This document shows positions 1 to 6,086 of a stretch of 34,711 nt of DNA, piece after piece. The notes beneath the pieces are model-generated. The model did not search any database and was not told where the DNA came from. It worked only from the letters and a program-made list of their open reading frames with translations. Positions within the stretch are counted from its first letter, which is position 1; every line of letters begins with the position of its first letter. Both the position numbers and the translations under genes were made by a program. Where the stretch lies: assembly GCA_017483665.1 (NCBI GenBank), contig JAFUVM010000038.1, forward strand, positions 1 to 34,711, in the 5' to 3' direction. This DNA is from Bacteroidaceae bacterium. GTDB lineage: Bacteria > Bacteroidota > Bacteroidia > Bacteroidales > Bacteroidaceae.

Positions 1-551
1 AGAAGGTCAATTCCTGTCTCTGACTTCTTCTGCCCTCGCTGCATGTCCAATGTCTCAGCTACCAAAGCGTGGATGGCAGACATGTCCTCGGCATTCAGCT
101 TGAAGGACTTGCCCGTGTCGTGGTCCATCCATTCCCAGATGATATGAGCATGGTAGTTCGGTTCCCACGATGCTGGGTCGTTAGTGTCCTCATAATGCCC
201 TTCATCCTTATGGATGTGTATCTGTATGGCTCTGATGCCCCACCTCTCGTGCACTCTTTCGACATAGCGCAAAAGGTCTTCCATCGTCGTGTCGGGCTTG
301 ATGTTCACCACACCTTCACGGATAGGGCTGCACCCCTGACGGACACGCTGCTTGCCTTTCTTGTCGGTAAACTTCACGTCCTTCTCCTGCATCGTCCTGC
401 CAGTCTTCTGCTTGATGGTGTCCGTCAACTGGCTCGTCTGCGAATTCTTGTCCGACCGTCCCGCATCGGAATTAGCCGTTTCATTTCTTAAATCGAGTTC
501 AATGGTACGAAATTTCCTGCTATATCGTTTCAGTTCGCCCAACAAATGCAC
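1..551 (-). CDS. Mobilization relaxase (MobV/Pre-like), partial, runs off the left edge
   Basis: An open frame reads leftward from about 551 to the window edge, about 180 codons, with no stop. The visible part includes KFRTIELDLRNE near the start, then PIREGVVNIKPDTTMEDL, WGIRAIQIHIHKDEGHYED and PNYHAHIIWEW. The HxHKDEG...NYHAH pattern is the metal-binding histidine signature of plasmid mobilization relaxases of the MobV/Pre type, which nick DNA at oriT. The family assignment rests on this motif and on recalled Bacteroidota mobilization proteins. There is no ATG at the start: after an in-frame TAA the first candidates are GTG at 551-549 and two TTGs, with no clear Shine-Dalgarno sequence, so the 5' end may be decayed. 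It marks the window's left side as part of an integrated mobile element. The rest of the gene lies outside the window. Confidence 0.7.
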   Translation of the reverse strand, partial: MHLLGELKRYSRKFRTIELDLRNETANSDAGRSDKNSQTSQLTDTIKQKTGRTMQEKDVKFTDKKGKQRVRQGCSPIREGVVNIKPDTTMEDLLRYVERVHERWGIRAIQIHIHKDEGHYEDTNDPASWEPNYHAHIIWEWMDHDTGKSFKLNAEDMSAIHALVAETLDMQRGQKKSETGIDL

Positions 552-601
552 AAAAATTTAAGATTTTTGTCTATATTCGCTCGTTTTCGGAAGAATTTGT
601 G

Positions 602-609
602 TAATTTTG
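602..609 (+). promoter_or_regulatory. -7 promoter element for the DUF4160/DUF2442 pair
   Basis: TAATTTTG fits the Bacteroidota -7 consensus TAnnTTTG and lies 24 bases before the ATG at 634. No TTTG is found at the usual 19-20 base spacing upstream, so only the -7 half is convincing. Confidence 0.45.
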
Positions 610-633
610 CCATCGTAAACAACAAGTAACATT

Positions 634-922
634 ATGCCAGAGATTAGCAAATTCTACGGAATCATCATCTATATGTATATTGATGACCACCGCTCGACCT
701 TTGGTCGCTTGCTTAAGCAAGAACCCGCCGCACTTCCATGTGTGGTATGATGACTATGAGGCAGAAATCACGATTAAGGACGGCATCGTTACTGGTTCTC
801 TTCCCCGTCGTGCCCTGCGTCTTGTTTATGAATGGCTTGACCTGCACCGCGATGAACTGATGGAGAACTGGGAGCGACTGACAAACAGTGAAGCAGCTAA
901 GAAGATAGAACCACTTCGATAA
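634..922 (+). pseudogene. DUF4160 protein, frame broken by a 31-bp palindromic insertion
   Basis: The reading frame starts at ATG 634 with MPEISKFYGIIIYMYIDDH, the usual N-terminus of DUF4160 proteins. The family then continues NPPHFHVWYDDYEA, and exactly that follows, but in another frame from base 722. Removing bases 691-721 (31 bp) joins ...DDH to NPPHFHV... in one frame and gives an 85-residue protein ending KKIEPLR at 922. As it stands the first frame stops at 748-750 after nonsense residues. A start at TTG 680 or ATG 683 could still make an N-terminally altered product. DUF4160 genes are typically followed by a DUF2442 gene, as here, and the pair is often discussed as toxin-antitoxin-like. 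The joined-frame reconstruction is seen directly; loss of function is inferred. Confidence 0.85.
691..721. repeat. 31-bp double-palindrome insertion in the DUF4160 gene
   Basis: The inserted bases consist of CGCT, then CGACC-TTT-GGTCG (695-707, a hairpin with a 3-base loop), then CTTGCTTAAGCAAG (708-721, a perfect 14-bp palindrome). Its ends are defined by restoring the DUF4160 frame. Nearly the whole insert is self-complementary, which suggests a small palindromic element rather than random slippage. Confidence 0.75.
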
Positions 923-1004
923 GCGAGAGCAGAGAAAACTTGATTCCTATGCCGAGCGAAGAAGTGGTCGAACAAAGTTCAACCGTTAAAGTAATAAGGA
1001 TGAC

Positions 1005-1261
1005 ATGAATATGATGACAAAAAATCCATTGCTCAAAATTGTTGCAGCCGAATACGTAAGTGACTATACCCTGCGCCTTACGTTCAATACTGGCGAAGTA
1101 CGGTTAGTAGACTTTACTCCGCTGATGCAGAAGGGCATCTGCCGTAAGTTGCAAGACCTCGATTACTTCAGTCATTCCGTCTCGACCCCTTTACCGTTGA
1201 CTGGAATGACGAAATTGGATTTGCTCCGAGATATTTGTATGAAAGAGGGATTGCTGCATAG
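1005..1261 (+). pseudogene. DUF2442 protein with a one-base frameshift
   Basis: ATG 1005 follows an AAGGA ribosome-binding site at 996-1000. The frame reads NPLLKIVAAEYVSDYTLRLTF, then GICRKLQDLDYF, as expected for a DUF2442 protein. At about 1173-1178 it shifts: the family-like ending RLDPFTVDWNDEIGFAP then YLYERGIAA, stop at 1259-1261, is in the next frame. One missing T in the ATTCC stretch would explain it (CAT TTC CGT expected). The unshifted frame continues to 1283 with an unrelated tail. It is the second damaged member of the pair that begins at 634; both genes carrying lesions argues for a decaying unit rather than a sequencing error in one gene. Confidence 0.8.
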
Positions 1262-1282
1262 AAATAGGAAACTAAAGCACTA

Positions 1283-1315
1283 AAAATCCCGTGGGTTGTT
1301 CACCCGCGGGATTTT
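1283..1315. terminator. Bidirectional hairpin terminator
   Basis: AAAATCCCGTGGGT (1283-1296) pairs with ACCCGCGGGATTTT (1302-1315), with A-rich and T-rich flanks on both sides. It sits between the rightward DUF2442 pseudogene and the leftward regulator gene, so it can end transcription from both directions. Confidence 0.8.
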
Positions 1316-1318
1316 ATT

Positions 1319-1606
1319 CTATCTCACATCGAGATAACTCTTCAGTGCCTCCACGTATTCCTCGAACGCTTTCAATCCGGCGGGGGTTATGCGGCACAGC
1401 GTGCAGGGTTTCTTGCCCTTGAAAGTCTTCTCTACCCCGATGTAGCCCGCTGCCGAGAGTTTGTCTATCTGCACACTCAGGTTACCCGCCGTGGCTCCCG
1501 TTTGTTCTTTGATGTAGGGAAACTCGGCTTCCTCGGCACTGATCAGCAGCGACATGACGGCCAGTCGTAACTCGGAGTGCAGTAGTGGGTCTAATGGCTT
1601 GAACAT
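1319..1606 (-). CDS. Winged-helix transcriptional regulator
   Basis: This 95-residue protein looks like a single winged-helix DNA-binding domain of the HTH_34/MarR-like type. Residues 1-25 (FKPLDPLLHSELRLAVMSLL) form the lead helices. The recognition region is TGATAGNLSVQIDKLSAAGYI, followed by a wing with a basic strand (KTFKGKKPC) and ITPAGLKAFEEYVEAL, the usual C-terminal dimer helix. Proteins of this form often repress a neighbouring membrane-protein gene. Here a 70-residue membrane protein is encoded 9 bases upstream on the same strand, so the two are probably co-transcribed. The ligand and target are unknown. The gene ends at the bidirectional terminator. Confidence 0.85.
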   Translation of the reverse strand: MFKPLDPLLHSELRLAVMSLLISAEEAEFPYIKEQTGATAGNLSVQIDKLSAAGYIGVEKTFKGKKPCTLCRITPAGLKAFEEYVEALKSYLDVR

Positions 1607-1615
1607 TGTCTGTAA

Positions 1616-1828
1616 TTATTTTAGTTTCAAGCCTGGGAGCGTCAGGCCGATAAATGCTAAGATAGCAACGATGATGGCGGGAATGATGCCGTGGGCTACG
1701 CCAACATAGTGAGCACTGGTATAATAAACCAACCATCCAGTCAGTGTCTCTGTGACGTAGAACGACTCCCAGATGAAGCCGCCGATGCCGCCTACGATGC
1801 CGCACCACACCATCAAGCTACTCTTCAA
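1616..1828 (-). CDS. Small two-helix membrane protein
   Basis: The protein is about 65-70 residues with two hydrophobic segments: MVWCGIVGGIGGFIWESFYV and then HGIIPAIIVAILAFIGLTL, ending GLKLK. It is probably an inner-membrane protein; no named family is recognised. The start is uncertain: TTG at 1828 or ATG at 1813. The ATG would place translation immediately at the first helix. The frame is also open further upstream, through the GC-rich repeat-like stretch at about 1840-1895, without another ATG. The gene precedes and probably shares a transcript with the winged-helix regulator, a common arrangement for a regulator and its membrane partner. Confidence 0.6.
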   Translation of the reverse strand: MKSSLMVWCGIVGGIGGFIWESFYVTETLTGWLVYYTSAHYVGVAHGIIPAIIVAILAFIGLTLPGLKLK

Positions 1829-1978
1829 TATGTAACCGTTGACGGTCCCGCGGCGCGGAGGATTTTGTCTGGCGTTGCGGAGAAGGTTGTTCCGCGCGGC
1901 GGAGAGGCTTGCGGTGCAAAAATGACACGATAAGAGAGAAAAGTGATGCTTTTTGTTGCTCGTTTTGTCGGAAAGCTG

Positions 1979-1986
1979 TACCTTTG
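1979..1986 (+). promoter_or_regulatory. -7 promoter element of ddh
   Basis: TACCTTTG fits TAnnTTTG and lies 44 bases upstream of the ddh ATG. TTTG sequences occur upstream at 1952 and 1964, but neither has the preferred 19-20 base spacing. Confidence 0.6.
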
Positions 1987-2030
1987 TCGCCTGAAAACTG
2001 AAAACGCTAACATATAAAAATACAGAAGAT

Positions 2031-2930
2031 ATGGAGAAACTAAAGATTGCAGTTGTCGGCTACGGCAACATAGGGAAGTACACCGTACAGGCTTTGCAGG
2101 CTGCTCCCGACATGGAGATAGCAGGCATCGTCCGCCGAGGCGGAGCAGCCGACAAGCCCGCCGAGCTGGCAGAGTACAAGGTAGTGAAGGACATCACGGA
2201 GCTGGGCAAAGTGGACGTGGCAATACTGGCTACTCCGACGCGTTCCGTTGAGGAGCATGCGCTGAAGTGCTTGGCGCTGGGCATCAATACGGTGGACAGC
2301 TTCGACATCCATACGTCCATCCTCGACCTGCGCCGCTCGCTTTCGGCAGCCGCCAAGCAGCACGGAGCCGTCAGCATCATTTCGGCCGGATGGGACCCGG
2401 GCAGCGACAGCATCGTCCGCACACTCATGGAGAGCCTTGCCCCCAAGGGCCTGACCTACACGAATTTCGGTCCTGGCCGCTCGATGGGTCACAGCGTCTG
2501 TGTCCGTAGCAAGGCGGGCGTCAAGGATGCCCTCTCGATGACCATCCCCGTGGGCGAAGGCATTCACCGTCGCATGGTGTACGTCGAGCTGGAAGAAGGC
2601 GCCAGCCTGGAGGAAGTGACGAAGGCCATCAAGGCTGACCCCTATTTCTCCAACGACGAGACGCACGTCTTCCAGGTGGAAAGCGTGGACGCCCTGAACG
2701 ATGTCGGCCATGGTGTCAACCTCGTCCGCAAGGGCGTAAGCGGCCAGACACACAACCAGCTCTTCGAGTTCAACATGAAGATAAACAATCCTGCCCTCAC
2801 GGCTCAGGTGCTCGTCAACGCCGCCCGCGCCACGATGAAACAGCAGCCCGGAGCCTATACGATGATTGAGATACCCGTCATCGACTACCTCCCCGGCGAC
2901 CGCGAACAGATTATCGGGCACCTTGTGTAA
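2031..2930 (+). CDS. ddh: meso-Diaminopimelate D-dehydrogenase
   Basis: This cytosolic enzyme reduces and aminates L-2-amino-6-oxopimelate (tetrahydrodipicolinate) with NADPH and ammonia to meso-diaminopimelate in one step, feeding lysine and peptidoglycan synthesis. The 299-residue protein opens with a Rossmann fold, AVVGYGNIGKYTVQAL. It then has ILATPTRSVEEHA, the substrate region SIISAGWDPGSDSIVRTL, FGPGRSMGHSV, and the C-terminal SGQTHNQLFEFNMKINNPA and IPVIDYLPG. These match the family along its full length. The ATG at 2031 follows a Bacteroidota -7 element. The gene stands alone: the next plus-strand gene is miaB, 1.7 kb away. A hairpin just after the stop may end its transcript. Confidence 0.93.
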   Translation: MEKLKIAVVGYGNIGKYTVQALQAAPDMEIAGIVRRGGAADKPAELAEYKVVKDITELGKVDVAILATPTRSVEEHALKCLALGINTVDSFDIHTSILDLRRSLSAAAKQHGAVSIISAGWDPGSDSIVRTLMESLAPKGLTYTNFGPGRSMGHSVCVRSKAGVKDALSMTIPVGEGIHRRMVYVELEEGASLEEVTKAIKADPYFSNDETHVFQVESVDALNDVGHGVNLVRKGVSGQTHNQLFEFNMKINNPALTAQVLVNAARATMKQQPGAYTMIEIPVIDYLPGDREQIIGHLV

Positions 2931-2936
2931 GAGTAT

Positions 2937-2964
2937 TTTCCGTTCGGCCCGGGCCGTACGGAAA
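2937..2964 (+). terminator. Hairpin downstream of ddh
   Basis: TTTCCGTTCGGCC pairs with GGCCGTACGGAAA around a CG centre, starting 6 bases after the ddh stop. There is no long T run after it, so it may terminate or only protect the message end. Confidence 0.55.
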
Positions 2965-3195
2965 CAGAGGGCGTTTCAAAATACACGTATTCAACTTTCG
3001 CATGTGTTGGAGATAAATGTAGACAAAAGGAGATATGTCGCTTCCAGCGACGAAGATAAAGGACGATACAACATGCAGCAGCCAAAACTGACGTCTTCTA
3101 TCTCCTTATATCTCCATCTATCTTCTTCTGTCTTCTTCTGTCAATATGGCAAACAAAGCTTGCGAAACTTAAAACACTTATTATTATACAACAGC

Positions 3196-3270
3196 GGATT
3201 TGACGGATTACTCGGATTTAAGTTATACTGATAGCAGTAGATAATATAATCCGCGTAATCCGTCAAATCC
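3196..3270. repeat. Inverted repeat, 23-bp arms
   Basis: The arm at 3196-3218 (GGATTTGACGGATTAC plus seven bases) is matched by the reverse complement of 3248-3270 at 22 of 23 positions, with a 29-base AT-rich spacer. It would form a strong hairpin in RNA but has no T tail. Confidence 0.85.
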
Positions 3271-3430
3271 ATTGTGGTTTTTAAGGATTGACTAATTATA
3301 TTGTTTATCATAAAGTTTTTGCAAAATAATCTGCAAATCTGCCACAAGACACACAATCGGTTGTAAGCGATGCAGTTGCAATATGACAGATGATATGGCA
3401 GATGTGATATATTAGGTTTTACGCTTTTGC

Positions 3431-3497
3431 TCATTCCCAGCACACGGGAACAATAGGTGCGACACGTGGGAACAGCGGGTACGACACGTGGGAATAC
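3431..3497. repeat. 'CACGTGGGAA' dispersed repeat, copy 1
   Basis: The segment carries GACACGTGGGAA twice (3461 and 3483), joined by CAGCGGGTAC, and a third degenerate unit (CACACGGGAACAATAGG). Its reverse complement aligns unit for unit with 15951-16001, including the order 'CTGTTCCCACGTG', then 'TGTTCCC', then a closing GGGAA. Confidence 0.65.
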
Positions 3498-3580
3498 AGA
3501 GGCATCGGTGGTATAATCGGTGGTATAAATGTGTATTGTCATAATAGAATAATGTGTATTTCCCTTTCTTTGAAACAAAA

Positions 3581-3752
3581 GAAACGTGGACTTCACTAGT
3601 CTACGTTTCTCGAGATATCGCCAAACACCATTGCAATCATATACGAGTAAAAGCCCACGCCTCGGCGTGAGCGTCAAGGCTTTACTCTTGATTGCTTCTT
3701 TAATTTTGGCGAAATTCCGAGAAACAAGAATCTAAGCGGACGCTTCTTTGTC
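3581..3752. other. Large imperfect cruciform element, possible structured RNA or MITE
   Basis: Three nested structures can be traced. GAAACGTGGA (3581-3590) pairs with TCTACGTTTC (3600-3609) with one mismatch. The main arms are 3605-3655 and 3671-3725; they share GTTTCTCG, CGCCAAA, GCAATCA, GAGTAAA and AGCC in order, and enclose a tip hairpin CACGCC-TC-GGCGTG at 3656-3669. Then AAGCG-GA-CGCTT forms a small hairpin at 3734-3745. There is no reverse transcriptase, integrase or transposase gene beside it. It could be a non-autonomous transposable element, an attC-like site or a structured RNA; the sequence does not decide. Confidence 0.55.
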
Positions 3753-3823
3753 TATGTGTCTAATTCTTTTTGTTTATTCTATAGGCTGGTACAATTAAAA
3801 GTTAAAGATTGAGATTGAAGTTA

Positions 3824-4132
3824 TTATAGGTTTTGTGCCAGGTTTTGGGGTTCCCTGCGGCAGTCCCAAAAGGCAACTACTTCGATGTGTGTTTCAACTA
3901 TACGATATACTATTTTGTTAAGATGTCGAACGACGATGCTACGGTATTGCAGAGGAAGGTCAGCAAGCAGAGTCTCTACAGGTCCGAGGTGGGGATTGTC
4001 TGCAAGGAGATTGTTTGTTTGCCGTACTGCTTGCATAAATTCATCCCTCGTCTTTTGTCCGAACTCTTGGTAAATGTATTGAGTCGTCTGGCGAAGTTGT
4101 TCCTTTGACTGTCTGTTCCACCTTACTTTCAT
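3824..4132 (-). CDS. RelE/ParE-family toxin
   Basis: The 102-residue protein has the RelE/ParE plan: MKVRWNRQSKEQLRQTTQYI (strand then helices), DEFMQAVRQTNNLLADNPHLG, then LQYRSIVVRHLNKIVYRIVETHIEVVAFWDCRREPQ. The last part, a basic strand followed by a hydrophobic strand and a W/F-containing turn with RR, is typical of the toxin C-terminus. Members either cleave ribosome-bound mRNA or inhibit gyrase; the sequence does not say which. Its ATG overlaps the end of the antitoxin gene by 4 bases, so translation is probably coupled and the pair forms one operon read leftward. Confidence 0.88.
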   Translation of the reverse strand: MKVRWNRQSKEQLRQTTQYIYQEFGQKTRDEFMQAVRQTNNLLADNPHLGPVETLLADLPLQYRSIVVRHLNKIVYRIVETHIEVVAFWDCRREPQNLAQNL

Positions 4133-4416
4133 ACATTTGCAGGCATTTCCTGTTCCAGTTCACGAAACATCTCTTCACTATCTTGCCATTGGCCCTTAGC
4201 AAATTGCAATTCGCCTTCTGCTATCATCTGGTGTAATTCCTCAACAGTGTAAGGCTTGGGCGAGTGCGTTGTTTCTTTATCCTCAGCAACAGAAGGCTTT
4301 ACACTATTGACAAGCATGGTTACCAGTTCCAACTTTTGGCTGTCGTCGAGGTCTTTTATCATCCCCCAATAGTGTGAGACAGGAAGTGCGGTACTCTTTC
4401 CAAGTGTCGTTTCCAT
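4129..4416 (-). CDS. Cognate antitoxin of the RelE/ParE pair
   Basis: The 95-residue, acidic protein lies directly upstream of the toxin and overlaps it by 4 bases. Its C-terminal half, YTVEELHQMIAEGELQFAKG then EEMFRELEQEM, resembles the extended helix that antitoxins of Bacteroidales RelE-type modules wrap around the toxin. The N-terminal part (DLDDSQKLELVTMLVNSVKP) is a helix pair often seen in these small proteins. There is no obvious ribbon-helix-helix or Xre DNA-binding domain, so autoregulation is not evident from sequence. A consensus promoter lies just upstream. Confidence 0.8.
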   Translation of the reverse strand: METTLGKSTALPVSHYWGMIKDLDDSQKLELVTMLVNSVKPSVAEDKETTHSPKPYTVEELHQMIAEGELQFAKGQWQDSEEMFRELEQEMPANV

Positions 4417-4438
4417 GATTATAAATGAATTTCGATGG

Positions 4439-4469
4439 CAAAGTTACGAATTATATTTCATAATTCAAA
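4439..4469 (-). promoter_or_regulatory. Consensus promoter of the toxin-antitoxin operon
   Basis: On the minus strand TTTG (4469-4466), exactly 19 bases, then TAACTTTG (4446-4439) matches the Bacteroidota housekeeping promoter fully. The -7 box is 22 bases before the antitoxin ATG. Confidence 0.88.
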
Positions 4470-4638
4470 ATCAGAAAGCATAAAATTGTAGTTTACTCCA
4501 AAATCCACAGGTGTGTTCAGCCAAATCCTCGTGTATCGTGCAGCTCCAGCTGCCGCCGTTTAACATTATTTATATATATATTGAAGCATAGAGGCCCACA
4601 TTATTTGCAAATAATTCGCGAATGTCGCGAAAAAGTCG

Positions 4639-4646
4639 TACCTTTG
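4639..4646 (+). promoter_or_regulatory. -7 promoter element of miaB
   Basis: TACCTTTG fits TAnnTTTG, 28 bases before the miaB ATG. At the -33 distance there is TTCGC within the palindrome ATTCGCGAAT rather than TTTG. Confidence 0.6.
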
Positions 4647-4674
4647 CGGCGAAAATGGGAGACTGCACCCCATT

Positions 4675-6075
4675 ATGTATATGAAGAAACTGCTGATTGA
4701 GACATACGGCTGCCAGATGAACGTGGCGGACAGTGAGGTGGTGGCCAGCGTGATGGGCATTGCCGGCTATGAGGTGACGGAGAATATGGACGAGGCCGAT
4801 GCCGTGCTGCTGAACACTTGCTCGGTGCGCGACAATGCCGAACAGAAGATTATCTCCCGTCTGGAGTTCCTCCACAGCCTGCAGAAAAAGGGGCGCCAGC
4901 TCATCATCGGCGTGCTTGGCTGCATGGCAGAGCGCGTCAGGGAAAAACTCATCGAGGAGCATCATGCCGACATCGTGGCCGGACCGGACGCCTATCTGTC
5001 CCTGCCCGACCTCGTCAGTCAGGTGGAGTGCGGACAGAAGGCCATCAACGTGGAGCTCTCTACCACTGAGACCTATCGCGACATCGTGCCGCAGCGCATC
5101 TGCGGGCCGCACATCTCGGGCTTCGTCAGCATCATGCGCGGGTGCAACAACTTCTGCCACTACTGCATCGTGCCCTACACCCGGGGCCGCGAGCGCAGCC
5201 GCGACGTGGAGAGCATCCTGCGCGAATGCCGCGACCTGCAGGACCGTGGCTACAAGGAGGTCACGCTCCTGGGGCAGAACGTGAACAGCTACAGAAGCCC
5301 CCTCCCCGCTCCCCCTTTGGGGGAGTGCCTCATTGCCATTGAAACTTCCAAGTGCAGCGAGGCAGAGGCACTCCCCCAAAGGGGGGGCGGGGAGGGGGCT
5401 TTTCCTCAGCTATTGCGTCTCGTGGCCCGCGAAGTGCCGCAGATGCGGGTGCGCTTTACGACGTCGCACCCCAAGGACATGAGCGACGAGACACTCCGCG
5501 TCATTGCCGAAGAGCCCAACATCTGCCACCACATTCACCTGCCGGTGCAGAGCGGAAGCAACCGTATCCTGAAGCTCATGAACCGCAAGTACACGCGCGA
5601 GTGGTACCTGGACCGCGTGGCAGCCATCCGCCGCATCATCCCCGACTGCGCCATCTCCACCGACATCTTCTGCGGCTACTGCAGCGAGACGGAGGAGGAC
5701 CACCAGCAGAGCCTCTCCCTCATGCGCGAGGTGGGCTACGACAGCGCCTTCATGTTCAAGTACAGCGAACGTCCGGGGACGTATGCCAGCAAGCACCTCC
5801 CCGACGACGTCCCCGAGAATGTGAAGATACGCCGCCTGAATGAACTCATCGCCCTGCAGAACGAGCTGTCGGCCGAGGCCAACCGCCGCTGCGTCGGGCA
5901 GGAGTATGAGGTCCTCATCGAGGGCGTCAGCAAGCGCAGCCGCGAAGAGCTCTTCGGCCGGACGGGACAGAACAAGGTAGTCATCGTGCCGCGCGAAGGG
6001 CTCCACATCGGCCAGACCGTCCGTGTCCGCATCACCGAGAGTAGCAGTGCAACGCTGAAAGGAAAGAAAGAATAA
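4675..6075 (+). CDS. miaB: tRNA-2-methylthio-N6-isopentenyladenosine synthase MiaB, with an in-frame repeat insertion
   Basis: MiaB is a radical-SAM methylthiotransferase that adds a methylthio group to i6A37 of tRNAs. The N-terminal UPF0004 domain shows its three cluster cysteines (YGCQMN Cys13, NTCSV Cys49, GCMAERV Cys83). The radical-SAM motif CNNFCHYC (Cys157, 161, 164) follows, then TSHPKDMSDETL, LPVQSGSNRILKLMNRKYTR, STDIFCGY and a C-terminal TRAM domain. The protein is 466 residues. Residues about 207-243 do not belong to the family: they are encoded by a 108-bp inverted-repeat element placed between LLGQNVNSYR and FPQLLRLVA, a loop that varies in length among homologues. The frame is kept and all catalytic motifs are intact, so the protein is probably functional. 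Starts at ATG 4675 or 4681 are both possible. ftsX follows 11 bases downstream. Confidence 0.95.
   Translation: MYMKKLLIETYGCQMNVADSEVVASVMGIAGYEVTENMDEADAVLLNTCSVRDNAEQKIISRLEFLHSLQKKGRQLIIGVLGCMAERVREKLIEEHHADIVAGPDAYLSLPDLVSQVECGQKAINVELSTTETYRDIVPQRICGPHISGFVSIMRGCNNFCHYCIVPYTRGRERSRDVESILRECRDLQDRGYKEVTLLGQNVNSYRSPLPAPPLGECLIAIETSKCSEAEALPQRGGGEGAFPQLLRLVAREVPQMRVRFTTSHPKDMSDETLRVIAEEPNICHHIHLPVQSGSNRILKLMNRKYTREWYLDRVAAIRRIIPDCAISTDIFCGYCSETEEDHQQSLSLMREVGYDSAFMFKYSERPGTYASKHLPDDVPENVKIRRLNELIALQNELSAEANRRCVGQEYEVLIEGVSKRSREELFGRTGQNKVVIVPREGLHIGQTVRVRITESSSATLKGKKE
5295..5402. repeat. 108-bp paired-arm palindromic element inside miaB
   Basis: The left arm (AAGCCCCCTCCCC at 5295, then CTCCCCCTTTGGGGGAG at 5309-5325, then TGCCTC) is matched in reverse complement by the right arm (GAGGCA at 5359, ...CTCCCCCAAAGGGGG at 5371-5385, GGGGAGGGGGCTT ending 5402). 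The spacer between them is about 27 bases. Each arm also holds its own small hairpin. The length is a multiple of three and the reading frame stays open through it. The core CCCCCTTTrGGGGG is shared with the element at 9971-10066. Confidence 0.9.
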
Positions 6076-6086
6076 AGAATGAAATA

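Larger units (their letters stand above)
2965..3823. other. Intergenic region without a gene, rich in inverted repeats
   Basis: No open frame here looks coding; the longest, on the minus strand (3141-3677), has no recognisable motif and crosses the repeats. The stretch contains purine- and pyrimidine-rich sequence at 3002-3135 (AGGAGATA on one side, TATCTCC on the other), a 23-bp inverted repeat, a 'CACGTGGGAA' repeat group and a 120-base cruciform-like structure, each listed separately. Base composition is clearly more AT-rich than in the flanking genes. Confidence 0.7.

Noticed and set aside
3141-3677. 178-codon minus-strand frame in the ddh-toxin gap
   Set aside because: It crosses the inverted repeats and half of the cruciform element, lacks a motif and shows no ribosome-binding site or promoter.
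3581-3752. Cruciform region as a retron
   Set aside because: No reverse transcriptase gene is in the window and no msr/msd branching guanosine pattern could be recognised.
2965-3823. tRNA or other known RNA gene in the large gap
   Set aside because: No T-loop GGTTCRA-type box or acceptor pairing was found; the hairpins do not fit a tRNA.
5295-5402. The miaB inverted repeat as an intron, intein or frameshift
   Set aside because: It is only 108 bases, stays in frame, and has none of the splice or intein motifs; a translated palindromic insert is the simplest reading.
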